From contig NZ_JAUSQZ010000001.1 of the NCBI RefSeq assembly GCF_030811555.1, forward strand, positions 558,001-622,000: 64,000 bases of DNA, read 5' to 3'. Made by a program: the position numbers and the translations under genes. Positions 44,984 to 54,603 of the stretch are shown piece after piece. Each line of letters begins with the position of its first letter. Position 1 is the stretch's first letter. The notes beneath the pieces were generated by a model. It made no database searches, had not been told where the DNA came from, and saw only the letters and a list, made by a program, of their open reading frames with translations. The DNA is from Kineosporia succinea (GTDB lineage Bacteria; Actinomycetota; Actinomycetes; Actinomycetales; Kineosporiaceae).

Positions 44984-45031
44984 CTAGGCCGTGCCGACGC
45001 GCCCGCGAATAATCACGACGCTGGTGTTCAT
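44984..45031 (-). CDS. Leader peptide of the cimA attenuator
   Basis: Fifteen codons from ATG at 45031 to TAG at 44986-44984 read MNTSVVIIRGRVGTA. Four consecutive Val-Val-Ile-Ile codons fit sensing of charged tRNA-Val and tRNA-Ile. There is no Shine-Dalgarno site. A CAGAAT -10-like element (45047-45042) 10 nt upstream suggests a nearly leaderless start. It is too short for ordinary gene calling. Confidence 0.8.
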   Translation of the reverse strand: MNTSVVIIRGRVGTA

Positions 45032-45084
45032 GCTGGGGGTGATTCTGCCACAGCCGTTTATGAAAACCCTCCACAGAATGAGGG

Positions 45085-45114
45085 ACGCGTCGGCACCCGT
45101 GGGTGCCGACGCGT
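45085..45114 (-). terminator. Hairpin terminator of ilvE
   Basis: A 14-bp perfect stem (45085-45098 with 45101-45114) with a 2-nt centre lies 27 nt past the ilvE stop. It separates ilvE from the cimA leader, so cimA has its own promoter. No T-run. Confidence 0.7.
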
Positions 45115-45141
45115 GCTCAGTGCGGTGGTCGCCGAAGAGGA

Positions 45142-46227
45142 TCAGGCGAGCTTGCGCATCCAGCCGTGGGTGTCCTCGGCCCGGCCGTACTGCACGTCGA
45201 GCAGCGAGGCCCGGATCTTCATCGCGACCTCGCCGGTGGGGATCTCGAGCTCCCCGCCCTCCCAGGCCAGGCGGCCCAGCGGCGTGATGACCGCGGCCGT
45301 GCCGCAGGCGAAGACCTCGGTGATCTCGCCGGAGGCGACGCCGTCACGCCACTCGTCGATGCTGATCGGGCGCTCCTCGACCTTCAGCCCCATCTCGCCC
45401 GCCAGGGTGAGGATCGACGAACGCGTGATGCCCTCGAGGATCGTGCCCGAGACCGTCGGCGTGACCAGCGTGCCGTCGTTCTTGACGAAGTAGATGTTCA
45501 TGCCGCCGAGCTCCTCGACCCAGCGGTGCTCGGCCGCGTCGAGGAAGCAGACCTGCTCGCAACCGTGCGCCTCGGCCTCGAGCTGCGCCGCCAGACCGGC
45601 CGCGTAGTTGCCGCCGCACTTGGCCGCCCCGGTGCCGCCGGCCGCGGCGCGGGTGTAGGTGCTCGACAGCCAGATGCTGACCGGCTTGACCCCGCCGGAG
45701 AAGTACGGGCCGACCGGCGACGCGATCAGCAGGTAGCGCACCTGCTTGCTCGGGCGGACGCCCAGGAAGGTCTCCGACGCGTACATGAACGGCCGCAGGT
45801 AGAGGCTGCTCTCACCGCTCGCGTGGTCGGGGACCCAGGCCTGGTCGGTGTTGACGAGCAGGTCGATGCTGGCCAGGAAGTCTTCTTCGGGCAGCTCGGG
45901 CAGCGCCAGACGACGGGCCGACCGGGCCAGCCGGGCCGCGTTGGCCTCGGGCCGGAACGCCCAGACCGAGCCGTCGGCGTGCCGGTAGGCCTTGAGCCCC
46001 TCGAAGATCTCCTGGGCGTAGTGCAGCACCGCGGCGGCCGGGTCGAGCTGGATCGGGCCGTAGGGGATCAGACCGGCGTCGTGCCAGCCCTTCTCGGCGT
46101 CCCAGTCGATCGAGACCATGTGGTCGGTGAAGTACTTGCCGAACCCGGGCTGGGCATGGATCGCCGCGCGCCGCTCATCGGTGGCGGGCCGCGGGTTACG
46201 GGTCGAGCTGAACGTGAGCGCTGTCAT
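45142..46227 (-). CDS. ilvE: Branched-chain amino acid aminotransferase
   Basis: 361 residues from ATG at 46227, with GGGAG upstream. Fold type IV PLP enzyme: [48 protein letters not shown] (with the likely PLP lysine), [13 protein letters not shown] and [15 protein letters not shown]. It performs the last step of Leu, Ile and Val synthesis. It lies 188 nt after leuB behind a terminator and ahead of cimA. Confidence 0.97.
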   Translation of the reverse strand: MTALTFSSTRNPRPATDERRAAIHAQPGFGKYFTDHMVSIDWDAEKGWHDAGLIPYGPIQLDPAAAVLHYAQEIFEGLKAYRHADGSVWAFRPEANAARLARSARRLALPELPEEDFLASIDLLVNTDQAWVPDHASGESSLYLRPFMYASETFLGVRPSKQVRYLLIASPVGPYFSGGVKPVSIWLSSTYTRAAAGGTGAAKCGGNYAAGLAAQLEAEAHGCEQVCFLDAAEHRWVEELGGMNIYFVKNDGTLVTPTVSGTILEGITRSSILTLAGEMGLKVEERPISIDEWRDGVASGEITEVFACGTAAVITPLGRLAWEGGELEIPTGEVAMKIRASLLDVQYGRAEDTHGWMRKLA

Positions 46228-46362
46228 CGCGATACTCCCTCGCAAACCGGTCCGGGTGGAGGACCGGAAAGAATCTGCTGACGACGGTAGCAGCGGGGAA
46301 AGCGCGTGAGCCTGGTGAGTACCGGGCGGCCGGCTTTCTTGCGGCAACCGTCCCGGACGTGA

Positions 46363-46395
46363 CTCGGCCGGTCGGGTTTCACCCGACCGGCCGAG
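46363..46395 (-). terminator. Hairpin terminator of leuB
   Basis: A 15-bp perfect stem (46363-46377 with 46381-46395) with a TTC loop starts 20 nt past the leuB stop. Confidence 0.8.
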
Positions 46396-46415
46396 GTGGT
46401 GCTTCAGGCTTGCGG

Positions 46416-47480
46416 TCAGGCGAGACGCGAGGCGATGGCCTCGCCGATCTCCGACGTGGTGCGTACTCGGTCGCCACGCGCGGCGAGGTCTTCGGCCACG
46501 GCCTGCTCGACCTTCTGGGCGGCCTTGTCGAGGCCGATGTGCTCGAGGAGCATGCCGACGGACAGCACGGTGGCGGTCGGGTCGGCCTTGCCCTGACCGG
46601 CGATGTCGGGCGCGGAGCCGTGGACCGGCTCGAACATGCTCGGGGCGGCGCTGCGGTCGGGGTTGATGTTGCCCGACGCGGCCAGGCCGATGCCGCCGGC
46701 GATGGCACCCGCGATGTCGGTGATGATGTCGCCGAACAGGTTGTCGGTGACGATCACGTCGAACCGGCCCGGGTTCTGCACCATGAAGATGGTGGCCGCG
46801 TCGACGTGCAGGTAGTCGGTGGTGACGTCGGGGAACTCGGCGTTGACCGCTTCGACTGTGCGACGCCACAGGTGCCCGGCGTGGGTGAGCACGTTGTGCT
46901 TGTGCACCAGGGTGAGGTGCTTGCGCGGACGGGCGGCGGCGCGACGGAACGCGTCACGCACCACCCGGTCGATACCGAACGCGGTGTTGACGCTGACCTC
47001 GGTGGCGATCTCGTGGGGCGTACCCGTGCGCACCGCGCCGCCGTTGCCGACGTACGGACCCTCGGTGCCCTCGCGGACCACGACGAAGTCGAGGCCGTTC
47101 TCGAGGACGTGAGGAGCCAGGGGCGAGGTGACGCCCGGGTACAGCCGCGCCGGGCGCAGGTTCACGTAGTGGTCGAGTGTGAACCGCAGGCGCAGCAGGA
47201 GGCCCCGCTCCAGAACACCGCTGGGCACACCGGGATCACCGATCGCGCCGAGCAGGATGACGTCGTGCTGCCGGATCTCGGCCAGCACGGAGTCGGGCAG
47301 TGTCTCGCCGGTCTTGTGCCAGAGGCGAGCACCGAGGTCGTACTCGGTGGTCTCGAAGGACACCTCGTTGCCGACCGCCGCGTTGAGGACCTTGAGGCCC
47401 TCGTTCACCACCTCCGGGCCGATGCCGTCGCCCGGGATGACGGCGAGGCGGACGGACGTGGGGGCGGTCGAGGTGCTCAT
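46416..47480 (-). CDS. leuB: 3-isopropylmalate dehydrogenase
   Basis: 354 residues from ATG at 47480, with GGAGG about 13 nt upstream. Isocitrate/isopropylmalate dehydrogenase family: [61 protein letters not shown] and [28 protein letters not shown]. It oxidises 3-isopropylmalate to 2-oxoisocaproate, and the homologous methylmalate in the citramalate route. It is separate from leuCD (13 kb away) and grouped with ilvE and cimA, so it can serve both leucine and isoleucine branches. Confidence 0.97.
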   Translation of the reverse strand: MSTSTAPTSVRLAVIPGDGIGPEVVNEGLKVLNAAVGNEVSFETTEYDLGARLWHKTGETLPDSVLAEIRQHDVILLGAIGDPGVPSGVLERGLLLRLRFTLDHYVNLRPARLYPGVTSPLAPHVLENGLDFVVVREGTEGPYVGNGGAVRTGTPHEIATEVSVNTAFGIDRVVRDAFRRAAARPRKHLTLVHKHNVLTHAGHLWRRTVEAVNAEFPDVTTDYLHVDAATIFMVQNPGRFDVIVTDNLFGDIITDIAGAIAGGIGLAASGNINPDRSAAPSMFEPVHGSAPDIAGQGKADPTATVLSVGMLLEHIGLDKAAQKVEQAVAEDLAARGDRVRTTSEIGEAIASRLA

Positions 47481-47591
47481 GGCCGCGATATTACCTCCCG
47501 CGTCCGGATGCCGGTCGCCGGATCTCATTATGTGGATAGGGTTTTTGGTGGACGGACGCGCGTCCCGGCTGGCCCGCGCCTCTCACCTGCA

Positions 47592-47597
47592 TAGGGT
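47592..47597 (+). promoter_or_regulatory. -10 element (TAGGGT) of the VOC-protein gene
   Basis: TAGGGT lies 7 nt before the ATG and there is no ribosome-binding site, a leaderless arrangement. Confidence 0.35.
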
Positions 47598-47604
47598 GAC
47601 CGCC

Positions 47605-47988
47605 ATGGGATTCCGGATGGACGCCGTCGGTGTGGTGGTCGCCGACCTGGACAAGTCGATCGCCTTCTACCAGCGCCTGGGGGTCTCGTTCTCCCCCGGC
47701 GGGAGGGACGGCACGGTGATCGCCGACCTGGGCGGGTTCCGCCTGCGGCTCTACACCGAGGACCTGCTGCGCGAGCTCAGCTGGGACATCGACGCCGACG
47801 CCCCGCGCACCGGGGTCACGCTGGCGGTGGGCTGCGACTCGCCCGAGGCCCTCAACGAGCTCTACTCCTGGCTCGACGACGACGGTTACGGGTTCCGGGA
47901 GCCGCTCGACGCCCCGTGGGGACGCCGCCACGCGACGGTTCAGGATCCGGACGGCACCCATATCGACCTGTACGCCCCGCTGCCCTGA
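47605..47988 (+). CDS. VOC-fold (glyoxalase/bleomycin resistance family) protein
   Basis: 127 residues from ATG at 47605. Two beta-alpha-beta-beta-beta modules are visible: VGVVVADLDKSIAFYQRLGVSF and VTLAVGCDSPEALNELYSWLDDDGYG, closing with DPDGTHIDLYAPLP. Family members bind a metal through His/Glu residues; here the His in the closing motif is present. The substrate is unknown. It is divergent from leuB and convergent with ilvC. Confidence 0.85.
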   Translation: MGFRMDAVGVVVADLDKSIAFYQRLGVSFSPGGRDGTVIADLGGFRLRLYTEDLLRELSWDIDADAPRTGVTLAVGCDSPEALNELYSWLDDDGYGFREPLDAPWGRRHATVQDPDGTHIDLYAPLP

Positions 47989-48077
47989 CGCCTCGTGCGT
48001 GAGGGGCGCCGCCGCGTCCCTCGTTCTCGTGGTTCGCGACCGCGCACGATCAGGGAGAAGCCGTCGTGGACGTGCGA

Positions 48078-48110
48078 AGGCCCCCGGCGCCTCGTGGGCA
48101 GCGGGGGCCT
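48078..48110. terminator. Terminator between VOC gene and ilvC
   Basis: An 8-bp stem AGGCCCCC/GGGGGCCT (48078-48085 with 48103-48110) lies in the 140-bp convergent gap, 19 nt from the ilvC stop. Confidence 0.7.
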
Positions 48111-48128
48111 GACGCGTGAGGTCCGGGA

Positions 48129-49187
<1,059 letters not shown>

Positions 49188-49202
49188 TCAGACGGTTAGA
49201 GG

Positions 49203-49718
49203 TTAGGCGCTGCGGAGCGCCCGGTCGGTGATCGAGCGGTTGCCGCGGCCGATACCGATCAGGCCCGACTGCGCGAGCTCGCGGATGCCGAACGGCTCGA
49301 GCACCTTGAGGAAGGCGGCGAGCTTGTCCGGGCTGCCGGTGGCCTCGATCGTCACCGCGTCGGGCGCGACGTCGACGACGTGCCCCCGGAACAGCTCGAC
49401 GGTCTCGAGCACGTGGCTGCGGGTCGTGGCGTCGGCGCGGACCTTCACCAGCAGCATCTCGCGCTGCACCGAGGCCCCGGGCTCGAGCTCGACGATCTTG
49501 ATCACGTTGATCAGCTTGTTGAGCTGCTTCGTGACCTGCTCGAGCGGCAGCTCGTCGACGTCGACCACGACGGTCATCCGGCTCACGCCCGGGTGCTCGG
49601 TCGGGCCGACCGCCAGCGAGTGGATGTTGAAACCACGCCGGGCGAACAGGCCCGCGACCCGGGTGAGGACACCGGGCCGGTCTTCGACCAGCACGGACAG
49701 GGTGTGCTTGTGCGTCAC
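49203..49718 (-). CDS. ilvN: Acetolactate synthase small (regulatory) subunit
   Basis: 171 residues from GTG at 49718, 11 nt after the ilvB stop. An N-terminal ACT domain (HTLSVLVEDRPGVLTRVAGLFARRGFNIHSLAVG), which binds valine for feedback inhibition, is followed by the C-terminal ALS_ss domain (DVAPDAVTIEATGSPDKLAAFLKVLEPFGIRELAQSG). It activates IlvB and confers feedback control. Confidence 0.97.
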   Translation of the reverse strand: MTHKHTLSVLVEDRPGVLTRVAGLFARRGFNIHSLAVGPTEHPGVSRMTVVVDVDELPLEQVTKQLNKLINVIKIVELEPGASVQREMLLVKVRADATTRSHVLETVELFRGHVVDVAPDAVTIEATGSPDKLAAFLKVLEPFGIRELAQSGLIGIGRGNRSITDRALRSA

Positions 49719-49729
49719 TTGTTTCGTCC

Positions 49730-51538
49730 TCAGCCTTCGCTGTCGAATTCCGGGCGGGTGTCACGGGCGATCTGGATCAGGTCGTTGCTGACCCCGGCCG
49801 GCACCATCGGCCAGACCATCGCGTCACGGAACACGACGAAGTCGATGACGACGGGGACGTCGTTGATCTCCATCGCCTTCTTGATCGTCGCGTCGACGTC
49901 TTCCGGGCTCTCGCACCGCAGGCCGACGCAGCCGTAGGCCTCGGCCAGCTTCACGAAGTCGGGGATCCGGCTGCCGACCGAGGTGTGCAGGTCGGTGTTG
50001 GAGAAACGCCCGTTGTAGAACAGGTTCTGCCACTGCCGGACCATGCCCAGGCTGGAGTTGTTGATGACGGCGACCTTGATCGGGATCTGGTTGATCACGC
50101 AGGTGGCCAGTTCCTGATTGGTCATCTGGAAGCAGCCGTCGCCGTCGATGGCCCAGACCACGCTGTCAGGGCTGCCGGCCTTCGCGCCCATCGCGGCCGG
50201 CACCGCGAAGCCCATCGTGCCCGCGCCGCCGGAGTTGATCCAGGTGTGCGGGTTCTCGTACTTGATGAACTGCGAGGCCCACATCTGGTGCTGGCCCACG
50301 CCGGCCACGTAGATCGACTCCGGCCCGGAGATCTCACCGATGCGGCGGATCACGTCCTGCGGGGAGACCTCGCCCTCCGGGGCCGGGGCGTGGCCCAGCG
50401 GGAAGGACTCGCGCCAGCCGTCGAGCTGGGTCCACCAGGCGGTGAGGTCGGCACGGTGGCCGGCCTGGTGCTCCGCCTCGACGGCCAGGGTCAGCTCGGC
50501 GATGACCTCCTTGGCGTCACCGACGATGGGCACGTCGGCGATGCGGTTCTTGCCGATCTCGGCCGGGTCGATGTCCGCGTGCACGACCTTGGCGTGCGGG
50601 GCGAACGAGTCGAGGTTGCCGGTGACCCGGTCGTCGAAACGCGCCGCCAGGCTGACGATCAGGTCGGCCTTCTGCAGCGCGGTCACCGCCGCGACGGTGC
50701 CGTGCATGCCCGGCATGCCCAGGTTCTGCTGGTGCGAGTCGGGCAGGGCGCCGAGGGCCATCAGGGTGGTGACGACCGGGGCGCCGGTGGCCTCGGTGAG
50801 GCGCTTGAGCTCGGCGCTGGCCTGCGCCTTGAGCACACCGCCGCCGACGTAGAGCACCGGGCGCGAGGCCGTGGTGAGCAGGCGGGCGGCCTCGCGGATC
50901 TGCTTGTTGTGCGGCCGGGTCACGGCGCGGTAGCCGGGCAGGTCGAGCTTCGGCGGCCAGGAGAAGGTGGTCTGCGCCTGGAGGATGTCCTTCGGCACGT
51001 CGACCAGGACCGGGCCCGGGCGGCCGGTGCCGGCGATGTGGAAGGCCTCGGCGATCGCCTGCGGGATGTCCGCGGCGTCGGTGATCAGCATGTTGTGCTT
51101 GGTGATCGGCATGGTGATGCCGACGATGTCCGCCTCCTGGAACCCGTCGGTCCCGATCAGCTTGCTGTTGACCTGGCCCGTGATCGCGACCATCGGCACC
51201 GAGTCCATGTAGGCGTCGGCGATGGCGGTGACCAGGTTGGTCGCCCCCGGGCCGGACGTGGCCATGCAGACCCCGACCCGGCCGGTGGCCTGGGCGTAGC
51301 CCTCGGCCGCGTGCCCGGCACCCTGCTCGTGGCGGACCAGGATGTGACGAATCTTCGTGGAGTCCATCAACGGGTCGTAGAGCGGGAGGATCGCCCCGCC
51401 GGGGATACCGAAAACCGTGTCTACACCGACCGACTCGAGCGAGCGGACGAGGCTCTGGGCCCCGGTCATCGGCTCGGCGGCGACCTGGGGCGCGGTGGAC
51501 GCGGCGCGGGTGGGCTCGGTGTGGGACTGGCCGGGCAT
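49730..51538 (-). CDS. ilvB: Acetolactate synthase large subunit
   Basis: 602 residues from ATG at 51538, with AAGGA 8 nt upstream. ThDP-dependent enzyme: [16 protein letters not shown] and [23 protein letters not shown] (activating Glu), a FAD-binding central domain, and the ThDP/Mg site [19 protein letters not shown]. It makes acetolactate and acetohydroxybutyrate, the first common step of BCAA synthesis. It is preceded by a classic attenuator (leader peptide plus terminator), so expression falls when Leu/Val tRNAs are charged. Confidence 0.98.
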   Translation of the reverse strand: MPGQSHTEPTRAASTAPQVAAEPMTGAQSLVRSLESVGVDTVFGIPGGAILPLYDPLMDSTKIRHILVRHEQGAGHAAEGYAQATGRVGVCMATSGPGATNLVTAIADAYMDSVPMVAITGQVNSKLIGTDGFQEADIVGITMPITKHNMLITDAADIPQAIAEAFHIAGTGRPGPVLVDVPKDILQAQTTFSWPPKLDLPGYRAVTRPHNKQIREAARLLTTASRPVLYVGGGVLKAQASAELKRLTEATGAPVVTTLMALGALPDSHQQNLGMPGMHGTVAAVTALQKADLIVSLAARFDDRVTGNLDSFAPHAKVVHADIDPAEIGKNRIADVPIVGDAKEVIAELTLAVEAEHQAGHRADLTAWWTQLDGWRESFPLGHAPAPEGEVSPQDVIRRIGEISGPESIYVAGVGQHQMWASQFIKYENPHTWINSGGAGTMGFAVPAAMGAKAGSPDSVVWAIDGDGCFQMTNQELATCVINQIPIKVAVINNSSLGMVRQWQNLFYNGRFSNTDLHTSVGSRIPDFVKLAEAYGCVGLRCESPEDVDATIKKAMEINDVPVVIDFVVFRDAMVWPMVPAGVSNDLIQIARDTRPEFDSEG

Positions 51539-51626
51539 CAGGGGGTTCCTTCGCTCGTCGGATCACTGCTGTGCATCGGACTGGTCGGTGCCAACAGGTG
51601 AACGGCGTGCAACTGTCGGCAGGGAC

Positions 51627-51661
51627 GAAAAGACCCCTCGGCCCAATGGGCACAAGGGGTC
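51627..51661 (-). terminator. Attenuator terminator in the ilvB leader
   Basis: GACCCCT/AGGGGTC (51632-51638 with 51655-51661) encloses GCCC/GGGC, followed on the minus strand by TTTT. It is located between the leader peptide stop (51686) and ilvB (51538). A competing GACCCGCGAG segment just upstream could form the alternative pairing. Confidence 0.88.
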
Positions 51662-51685
51662 GCGCGCTCGCGGGTCTTCATGACC

Positions 51686-51724
51686 TCAGCGGGCGCGCCG
51701 TCCAAGTACGAGAGTCTTACGCAC
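51686..51724 (-). CDS. Leader peptide of the ilvBNC attenuator
   Basis: From GTG at 51724 the peptide reads MRKTLVLGRRAR and stops at 51688-51686. The core LVLG-[KR]-R matches ilvB leader peptides of Streptomyces-type actinobacteria as I recall them (ILVLGKR). The start coincides with the predicted transcription start, so the leader mRNA is probably leaderless. A GTG six bases upstream would add two residues. Confidence 0.8.
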   Translation of the reverse strand: MRKTLVLGRRAR

Positions 51725-51730
51725 GCTCAC

Positions 51731-51759
51731 ACGTTGCCCCCGGATGACGGGGATGTCAA
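51731..51759 (-). promoter_or_regulatory. Promoter of the ilvBNC operon
   Basis: A perfect -35 TTGACA (51759-51754) and CAACGT (51736-51731) are separated by 17 nt, placing +1 about 7 nt downstream at the leader-peptide start (51724). The promoter lies within 60 bp of the stop of the upstream GGDEF-EAL gene. Confidence 0.7.
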
Positions 51760-51776
51760 TCGGGACGCGGATGGTC

Positions 51777-54557
51777 TCACTGACTGAGACGGCCTGACCG
51801 TTCCTCGGGCACCGGCACCACCCGCGGCGAAACGGGCAGATCGAGCACCCGTGAGGCACCGGCGTTTTCCGGTCTTTCGCCCGTTTCCCCCGCGGGTGAC
51901 GGGCCCGCCCCGGTGACCGCGTCGTCCGTCGGCGGCCCCTCCAGATCGATCGGGCCGGACCGCAGCAGCGCCCGCACCCGGGAGGCCGGCAGCGGTTTCG
52001 ACAGCGCGAAACCCTGACCGGCCTGCACCCCGAGATCACGCAGGGCGCGGGCGGTGGCCAGGTCTTCCATGCCCTCGGCAACGGTCGCCAGCTCGAGCCC
52101 GCGCGCCATCAGCACCACCCCCTCGAGCAGCCGGGCGGCCCGCGGGTCGGTGCCCAGCCCGGCCAGCAGCGAGCGGTCGATCTTGACCGCGGTGACCGGC
52201 ATCCGCAGCAGGTAGGACAGCGACGAGTAGCCGGTGCCGAAGTCGTCGATGGCCAGGCGGATGCCGGCGTCGCGCAGGGCCTGCAGGGCGGCGGGCGCGG
52301 GGCCGGTGTGGTCGACGAGCTGGCTCTCGGTCAGCTCCAGCACCAGACGCGACGGGGGCAGGCCGGCCGCGTCGAGCATTCCGGTGACCAGCTGCACGAA
52401 GGCCGGGGAGACCAACTGCGCCACCGACATGTTGACGCTCACCGAGATACCCGGCCAGCTCGCGGCCTGGGTCACGGCCTGGCGCAGCACCCACTCGCCG
52501 AGCTCGGTGATCGCCCCGGTGTCCTCGGCGATCTCGACCAGCTCGGCCGGGCTGACCACGCCGTCGCGCTCGAAGCCGGGGGGCAGCCTCAGCAGGGCCT
52601 CGACCCCCTGGACGTGCCCGTCGGCCAGCCGCACGATCGGCTGGTAGGCCACCGACAGGTGCCCCCGCCGCAACGCGTCACGCAGGCCGATGGCCAGGTC
52701 GACCCGGCGACGCACCCGCTCCTCGAGCTCGGGCCGCCAGCGTTCCCAGCGGCTGCGGCCGTCGGCCTTGGCGGCGTACATGGCCAGGTCGGCGCGGTGC
52801 ACGAGGGCGGCCTCGTCGGCCGTGCCGTCGCCCTGGGCCAGGCCCACGCTGACGCCCAGCTCGACGGTGCGCCCACCCACCCGGAACGGCGGGGTGACCG
52901 CCTCGACGAGCCGCTGGGCGGCGGTCTCGGCGGTGGCCGCGTCGACCCCCTCCAGCGCGAGGACGAACTCGTCGCCGCCGACCCGCGCGACGATCACGCG
53001 CCGCGCGTCCACTCCCCCGGCGACCGCGTCGAGGCGGGCCGACACGTCCACCAGCACCCGGTCGCCCCAGGCGTGCCCGAAACGGTCGTTGACGGCCTTG
53101 AACCCGTCGAGGTCGGCGTAGAGCACGGCGACCGGCTCACCGGGCCCCGGGGCCAGCCAGGTGCGGACCTCCTCGAGCAGGTGGTTGCGGTTGGCCAGGC
53201 CGGTCATCTGGTCGAAGCGGGCCAGACGCTCCAGCCGCTGCCGCAGCTCGACCGAGTCGGTGACGTCGTTGAGGTTGGCCACGGCGCCGCCCTCGACCGC
53301 GCGCAGCCGCAGCTGGGCGGTGCCGGTGGCGGGCGGGGCCAGGCGCACCTCGATCTCGGCGGCCTCGCGGTGCCCGCGAGTCACCTCGAGCACCCGCTCG
53401 CGCACGGCCCGCTGGTCGTGGGCGAGCTCCTCGAAGGGTCGGTGCACGACGGACGCGGGACGCCGGTGCAGGAGACGGGTGACGGCGCCGTTGACGGCGA
53501 GCACGCGGCCGTTGGTGTCCAGCCGCAGCAGCAGGTCGCTGGTGTTCTCGACCAGGGCGGCCAGCCGGCCCCGGGCCTCGACCTGGGCGCGCAGCAGGTC
53601 GTCCTGCTCCAGCAGCAGAAGGGTCTGCCAGACCACGAAGGCGACGGCCAGGCACCCCAGCGACGAGTAGACGATCGGCCCGGCGGCGCCCGCGGCCGCC
53701 TGCATCGCCACGGCCAGCGGGGCGGCGAGCGCCACGCCGTAGGGCACGACCCGGCCCCGGCGGCGGGGCAGGAACCGGACGTCGTCGGCGGAGCGTTCCG
53801 GCCGGCCGGGGGAGGACACCGGCACCCGGCTCAGGCGCACGTTGTAGACGGTGAGCAGGAGGCAGCCGAGCACCACGGCCGACACCAGCACGGCGTCGGG
53901 AACCCCCGGCCAGCGCGGGATGCCGAGCACCCGGGGGCCGCGCAGCAGGTCGGCGGCGAGCACGGCGGTGAGGGCCGTGACGAGCAGGCCCCAGCTGCGG
54001 CCCGGCGCGCGGTTGCCCTCCGGCCCGACGTAGCCGATCAGCCCGGCGCGGGACGCCTCGAAGGAGGTGCGGGTGGGCAGGCGCAGCACGGTGAGCAGGG
54101 CGACGAGGTCGAGAACGGCGGGCAGGAGCGAGAACACGGTGCTGGGCGGCAGGCGGGGCGGGCCGTCGACGGCGACCCAGGTCAGGGTGGCGGCGCTGAG
54201 ACTCAGCACGGCGGCCTCGGCCACGCCGACGCCCGGGCGGCGCACCGGCACGATGCGGTCGGTGTTGATGGCCGTCGCGGTCGCCAGCCCGGCCGCGGCC
54301 GTCACCATCAGGAAGTCGGCGACCTGCCCGGCGAGCAGCCCGTCGACGGGGTCGAGCAGCCGGGCCCCGGCCGAGCCGAGGGCCCAGCACAGCCCGGCGG
54401 CGGCGATGGCCGGGGTGAGCAGGTTGCGCGCGCGGCCCCGCGCCCGGATCACGGCGTACAGCCAGGAGGCCCCGGCCCCGACGGCCGCGGCCGCCATCAG
54501 GATCGCCGGCACCACGGTGACGACAGTAACCGCCGCGCGGGTGGGCGACCCGCACAA
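51777..54557 (-). CDS. Membrane PAS-GGDEF-EAL protein (c-di-GMP turnover), ilvB-proximal
   Basis: 926 residues from ATG at 54557. The N-terminal roughly 320 residues contain about eight to nine hydrophobic segments. Then a PAS-like domain (about 330-440, LVENTSDLLLRLDTNGRVLAVNGAVTRLL), GGDEF (YADLDGFKAVNDRFGHAWGD, intact GGDEF near 527) and EAL (intact EAL near 652, DDFGTGYSSLSYLLRMPVTAVKIDRSLL). Both signatures are intact. The last 60 residues are a disordered Pro/Gly/Arg tail. It starts 46 nt after the other GGDEF-EAL gene and ends about 18 nt before the ilvB promoter, all on the same strand. Confidence 0.95.
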   Translation of the reverse strand: MCGSPTRAAVTVVTVVPAILMAAAAVGAGASWLYAVIRARGRARNLLTPAIAAAGLCWALGSAGARLLDPVDGLLAGQVADFLMVTAAAGLATATAINTDRIVPVRRPGVGVAEAAVLSLSAATLTWVAVDGPPRLPPSTVFSLLPAVLDLVALLTVLRLPTRTSFEASRAGLIGYVGPEGNRAPGRSWGLLVTALTAVLAADLLRGPRVLGIPRWPGVPDAVLVSAVVLGCLLLTVYNVRLSRVPVSSPGRPERSADDVRFLPRRRGRVVPYGVALAAPLAVAMQAAAGAAGPIVYSSLGCLAVAFVVWQTLLLLEQDDLLRAQVEARGRLAALVENTSDLLLRLDTNGRVLAVNGAVTRLLHRRPASVVHRPFEELAHDQRAVRERVLEVTRGHREAAEIEVRLAPPATGTAQLRLRAVEGGAVANLNDVTDSVELRQRLERLARFDQMTGLANRNHLLEEVRTWLAPGPGEPVAVLYADLDGFKAVNDRFGHAWGDRVLVDVSARLDAVAGGVDARRVIVARVGGDEFVLALEGVDAATAETAAQRLVEAVTPPFRVGGRTVELGVSVGLAQGDGTADEAALVHRADLAMYAAKADGRSRWERWRPELEERVRRRVDLAIGLRDALRRGHLSVAYQPIVRLADGHVQGVEALLRLPPGFERDGVVSPAELVEIAEDTGAITELGEWVLRQAVTQAASWPGISVSVNMSVAQLVSPAFVQLVTGMLDAAGLPPSRLVLELTESQLVDHTGPAPAALQALRDAGIRLAIDDFGTGYSSLSYLLRMPVTAVKIDRSLLAGLGTDPRAARLLEGVVLMARGLELATVAEGMEDLATARALRDLGVQAGQGFALSKPLPASRVRALLRSGPIDLEGPPTDDAVTGAGPSPAGETGERPENAGASRVLDLPVSPRVVPVPEERSGRLSQ

Positions 54558-54603
54558 ATGCCCCGGACGCGCGCGGTCTCAACCGTTGGTGATCATGCGG
54601 TTC

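Noticed and set aside
51731-51790. Longer ilvB leader peptide extending upstream (Ile/Val-rich frame)
   Set aside because: The frame upstream of 51730 overlaps the promoter and the end of the GGDEF-EAL gene; a predicted transcription start at the inner GTG makes it untranslated.
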